Assembly (NCBI GenBank): GCA_021819985.1
Contig: JAKAEG010000188.1
Location: 1 to 6,502 of the forward strand
Origin: Nitrospirota bacterium
Lineage (GTDB): Bacteria > Nitrospirota > Thermodesulfovibrionia > Thermodesulfovibrionales > JdFR-88
Reading direction: 5' to 3'
Length of the DNA stretch: 6,502 nt
In this document: piece after piece, positions 5,357 to 6,502 of the stretch
Layout: each line of letters begins with the position of its first letter
How positions within the stretch are numbered: the stretch's first letter is position 1
Notes under the pieces: model-generated
Told to the model about the DNA's origin: nothing
The model's input: the letters and a program-made list of their open reading frames with translations, nothing else
Database searches by the model: none
Program-made: the position numbers and the translations under genes

Positions 5357-6502
5357 ATGATAGACATAAAGTTTCTAACCATGGCGCTAAGGCTGCTTTC
5401 AGCGCTGACAGGGCTTAATTTTGCGCTTTACGATGAAACGGAAAATTGCATTATTCCCCCCGCAAGGGAAGATAGGCTTCTTTCCAGCATTAAAATGAAT
5501 GAAAAGGAGCAAAAATCTTATAACGATTTTCTTTCCAGATACCGGAAGCTTACGATTGAGGATGCAAAGCCGTACATCGTGCAAAGGTTTACCTTGCAGT
5601 ACCAGGTTTTCATCCCAATAAGGCACAAAGAGGTGAACCTGGTAGCCATGAGTGACGGCTTTTACATGGCCAAAGAGGATTTCGCAAAATTCCACGCCAA
5701 ATGGAGAGAGCGCCAAGGCCTTACCGGACGGTCTGCGGGAGACCTGGCTGGCGGATTGAAATTCATAGATTCCCATACCATGGGAAACCATATCAACCTG
5801 ATAAAACCTCTTTTTGAGAATATCCTGTCTTCAGGGTACGAAAGAGGGGAACTTAACAAGAGGTGGCAGTGGGCCAGGACCATAATAGGCTTGGCGGCAA
5901 ACCTGAAAACGGATGCCTCCTTTGAGGACATCAGCCGGATGATGGTTGAAACGGTCATATTCCTTTTTAATGCGGACACGGCAGCAGTGTTTTCCCTGAA
6001 TAAAGGTGTTCTCCATCCGGAATCGGCTGACGGCCGCAGGAGAAAAACGGTTCTTGATCTAAGGCTTTCAAAAGATAACGAGCTTGTGTCGGAGGCCATG
6101 CAGGGCCTTGAACCGGTTTCGGAAACAGACGGCCATAAGCTCAGGTATTACGGCGTCCCCGGGGATATCAATTCCATTTATCTTTTTCCCATAGAAGACG
6201 GGGCGGAGTTTTTTGGTTTCCTGGGCATATTCAACTCCTCCCTGGAGCGAGAGGCCTTTGAAGCCGTAGAAGATATCTGTAGGCTTTGGGCATATCTATT
6301 CGGAGTAAAAAAGACGAAAGGCAGGCTTAAGGAATACTCCAAAGGGTTGGACCTTGTATCTGCGAAGATTTCTGCGCTTTTTAAGCATTACAAGGATCAG
6401 CAGGCCTTGTGCGACGAGATAGTCAATGAGTCCGCCGCGCTGATCGGGGCTGAGAAATGCTCTCTCATGCTGCCGGATGACGACGGTGACGTCCTGAAGA
6501 TC
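5357..6502 (+). CDS. Multidomain GAF-type sensory protein (3' truncated by window edge)
   Basis: The frame is open to the last base and gives at least 382 residues. The N-terminal part (about 9-150) opens LRLLSALTGLNFALYDETE and contains YQVFIPIRHKEVNLVAMSDG. This is an alpha/beta pattern like the PocR/PAS-type ligand-binding domains found at the front of signalling proteins, but I see no conserved metal-binding cysteines. A GAF-like domain follows (about 175-305): FEDISRMMVETVIFLFNADT, then IYLFPIEDGAEFFGFLGIFN. A linker (about 305-330) follows, and a second GAF begins near 335 (QQALCDEIVNESAALIGAEK, then CSLMLPDDDG). There is no signal peptide or membrane segment, so it is probably cytoplasmic. 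The output domain (kinase, phosphatase, cyclase or sigma-54 activator) lies beyond the window. Starts at ATG 5348, 5357 or 5381 are all in frame and none has a good Shine-Dalgarno site; 5357 is provisional. The domain style is fairly clear; the specific function is unknown. Confidence 0.8.
   Translation, partial: MIDIKFLTMALRLLSALTGLNFALYDETENCIIPPAREDRLLSSIKMNEKEQKSYNDFLSRYRKLTIEDAKPYIVQRFTLQYQVFIPIRHKEVNLVAMSDGFYMAKEDFAKFHAKWRERQGLTGRSAGDLAGGLKFIDSHTMGNHINLIKPLFENILSSGYERGELNKRWQWARTIIGLAANLKTDASFEDISRMMVETVIFLFNADTAAVFSLNKGVLHPESADGRRRKTVLDLRLSKDNELVSEAMQGLEPVSETDGHKLRYYGVPGDINSIYLFPIEDGAEFFGFLGIFNSSLEREAFEAVEDICRLWAYLFGVKKTKGRLKEYSKGLDLVSAKISALFKHYKDQQALCDEIVNESAALIGAEKCSLMLPDDDGDVLKI

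Overview
The window looks like a chromosomal housekeeping segment of a Gram-negative bacterium followed by an accessory-looking intergenic zone. The gene set supports this: an LPS-export ATPase (lptB), sigma-54 (rpoN), a long-form hibernation factor (hpf), rapZ and an RluC/RluD-type pseudouridine synthase, all on the plus strand. The proteins, the moderate GC and the heavy use of AGG (Arg) and ATA (Ile) codons suggest a deltaproteobacterial (Desulfobacterota-like) or Nitrospirota-like lineage. That placement is an impression, not a phylogenetic result.

Layout: lptB is cut by the left edge and ends at 704. rpoN (707-2170) begins 2 nt after it. hpf (2190-2714) has the clearest Shine-Dalgarno sequence in the window. 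rapZ (open frame from 2715, ending 3629) and an rluD-like gene (3636-4583) follow with minimal spacing. The tight packing suggests one operon. This is the widespread lptB-rpoN-hpf-rapZ neighbourhood, but with no ptsN, ptsO or hprK between hpf and rapZ. It links envelope biogenesis, sigma-54 transcription, ribosome dormancy and amino-sugar control.

The most puzzling coding feature is the start of rapZ. Its Walker A motif lies in the same frame as hpf, and nothing separates them except the hpf TGA stop. No ATG, GTG or TTG occurs in that frame upstream of the P-loop. A non-AUG start, a 1-nt indel in a T7 tract, or UGA readthrough would each explain this.

From 4584 to about 5347 there is no convincing gene. 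The stretch is AT-richer and full of symmetry. It holds a possible decayed minus-strand ORF, a dyad around 4761-4808, a well-formed 142-bp MITE-like element (4910-5051; 16-bp perfect terminal inverted repeats, TTAG on both sides, two internal hairpins), an 11-bp perfect dyad of TTTATAAA palindromes (5090-5119), a 10-bp-stem hairpin (5209-5232) and promoter-like boxes.

A second transcription unit starts near 5348-5381 and runs off the right edge. It encodes a soluble multidomain sensor with an N-terminal domain that may be PocR-like, one GAF-like domain and the beginning of a second. Its output domain lies outside the window.
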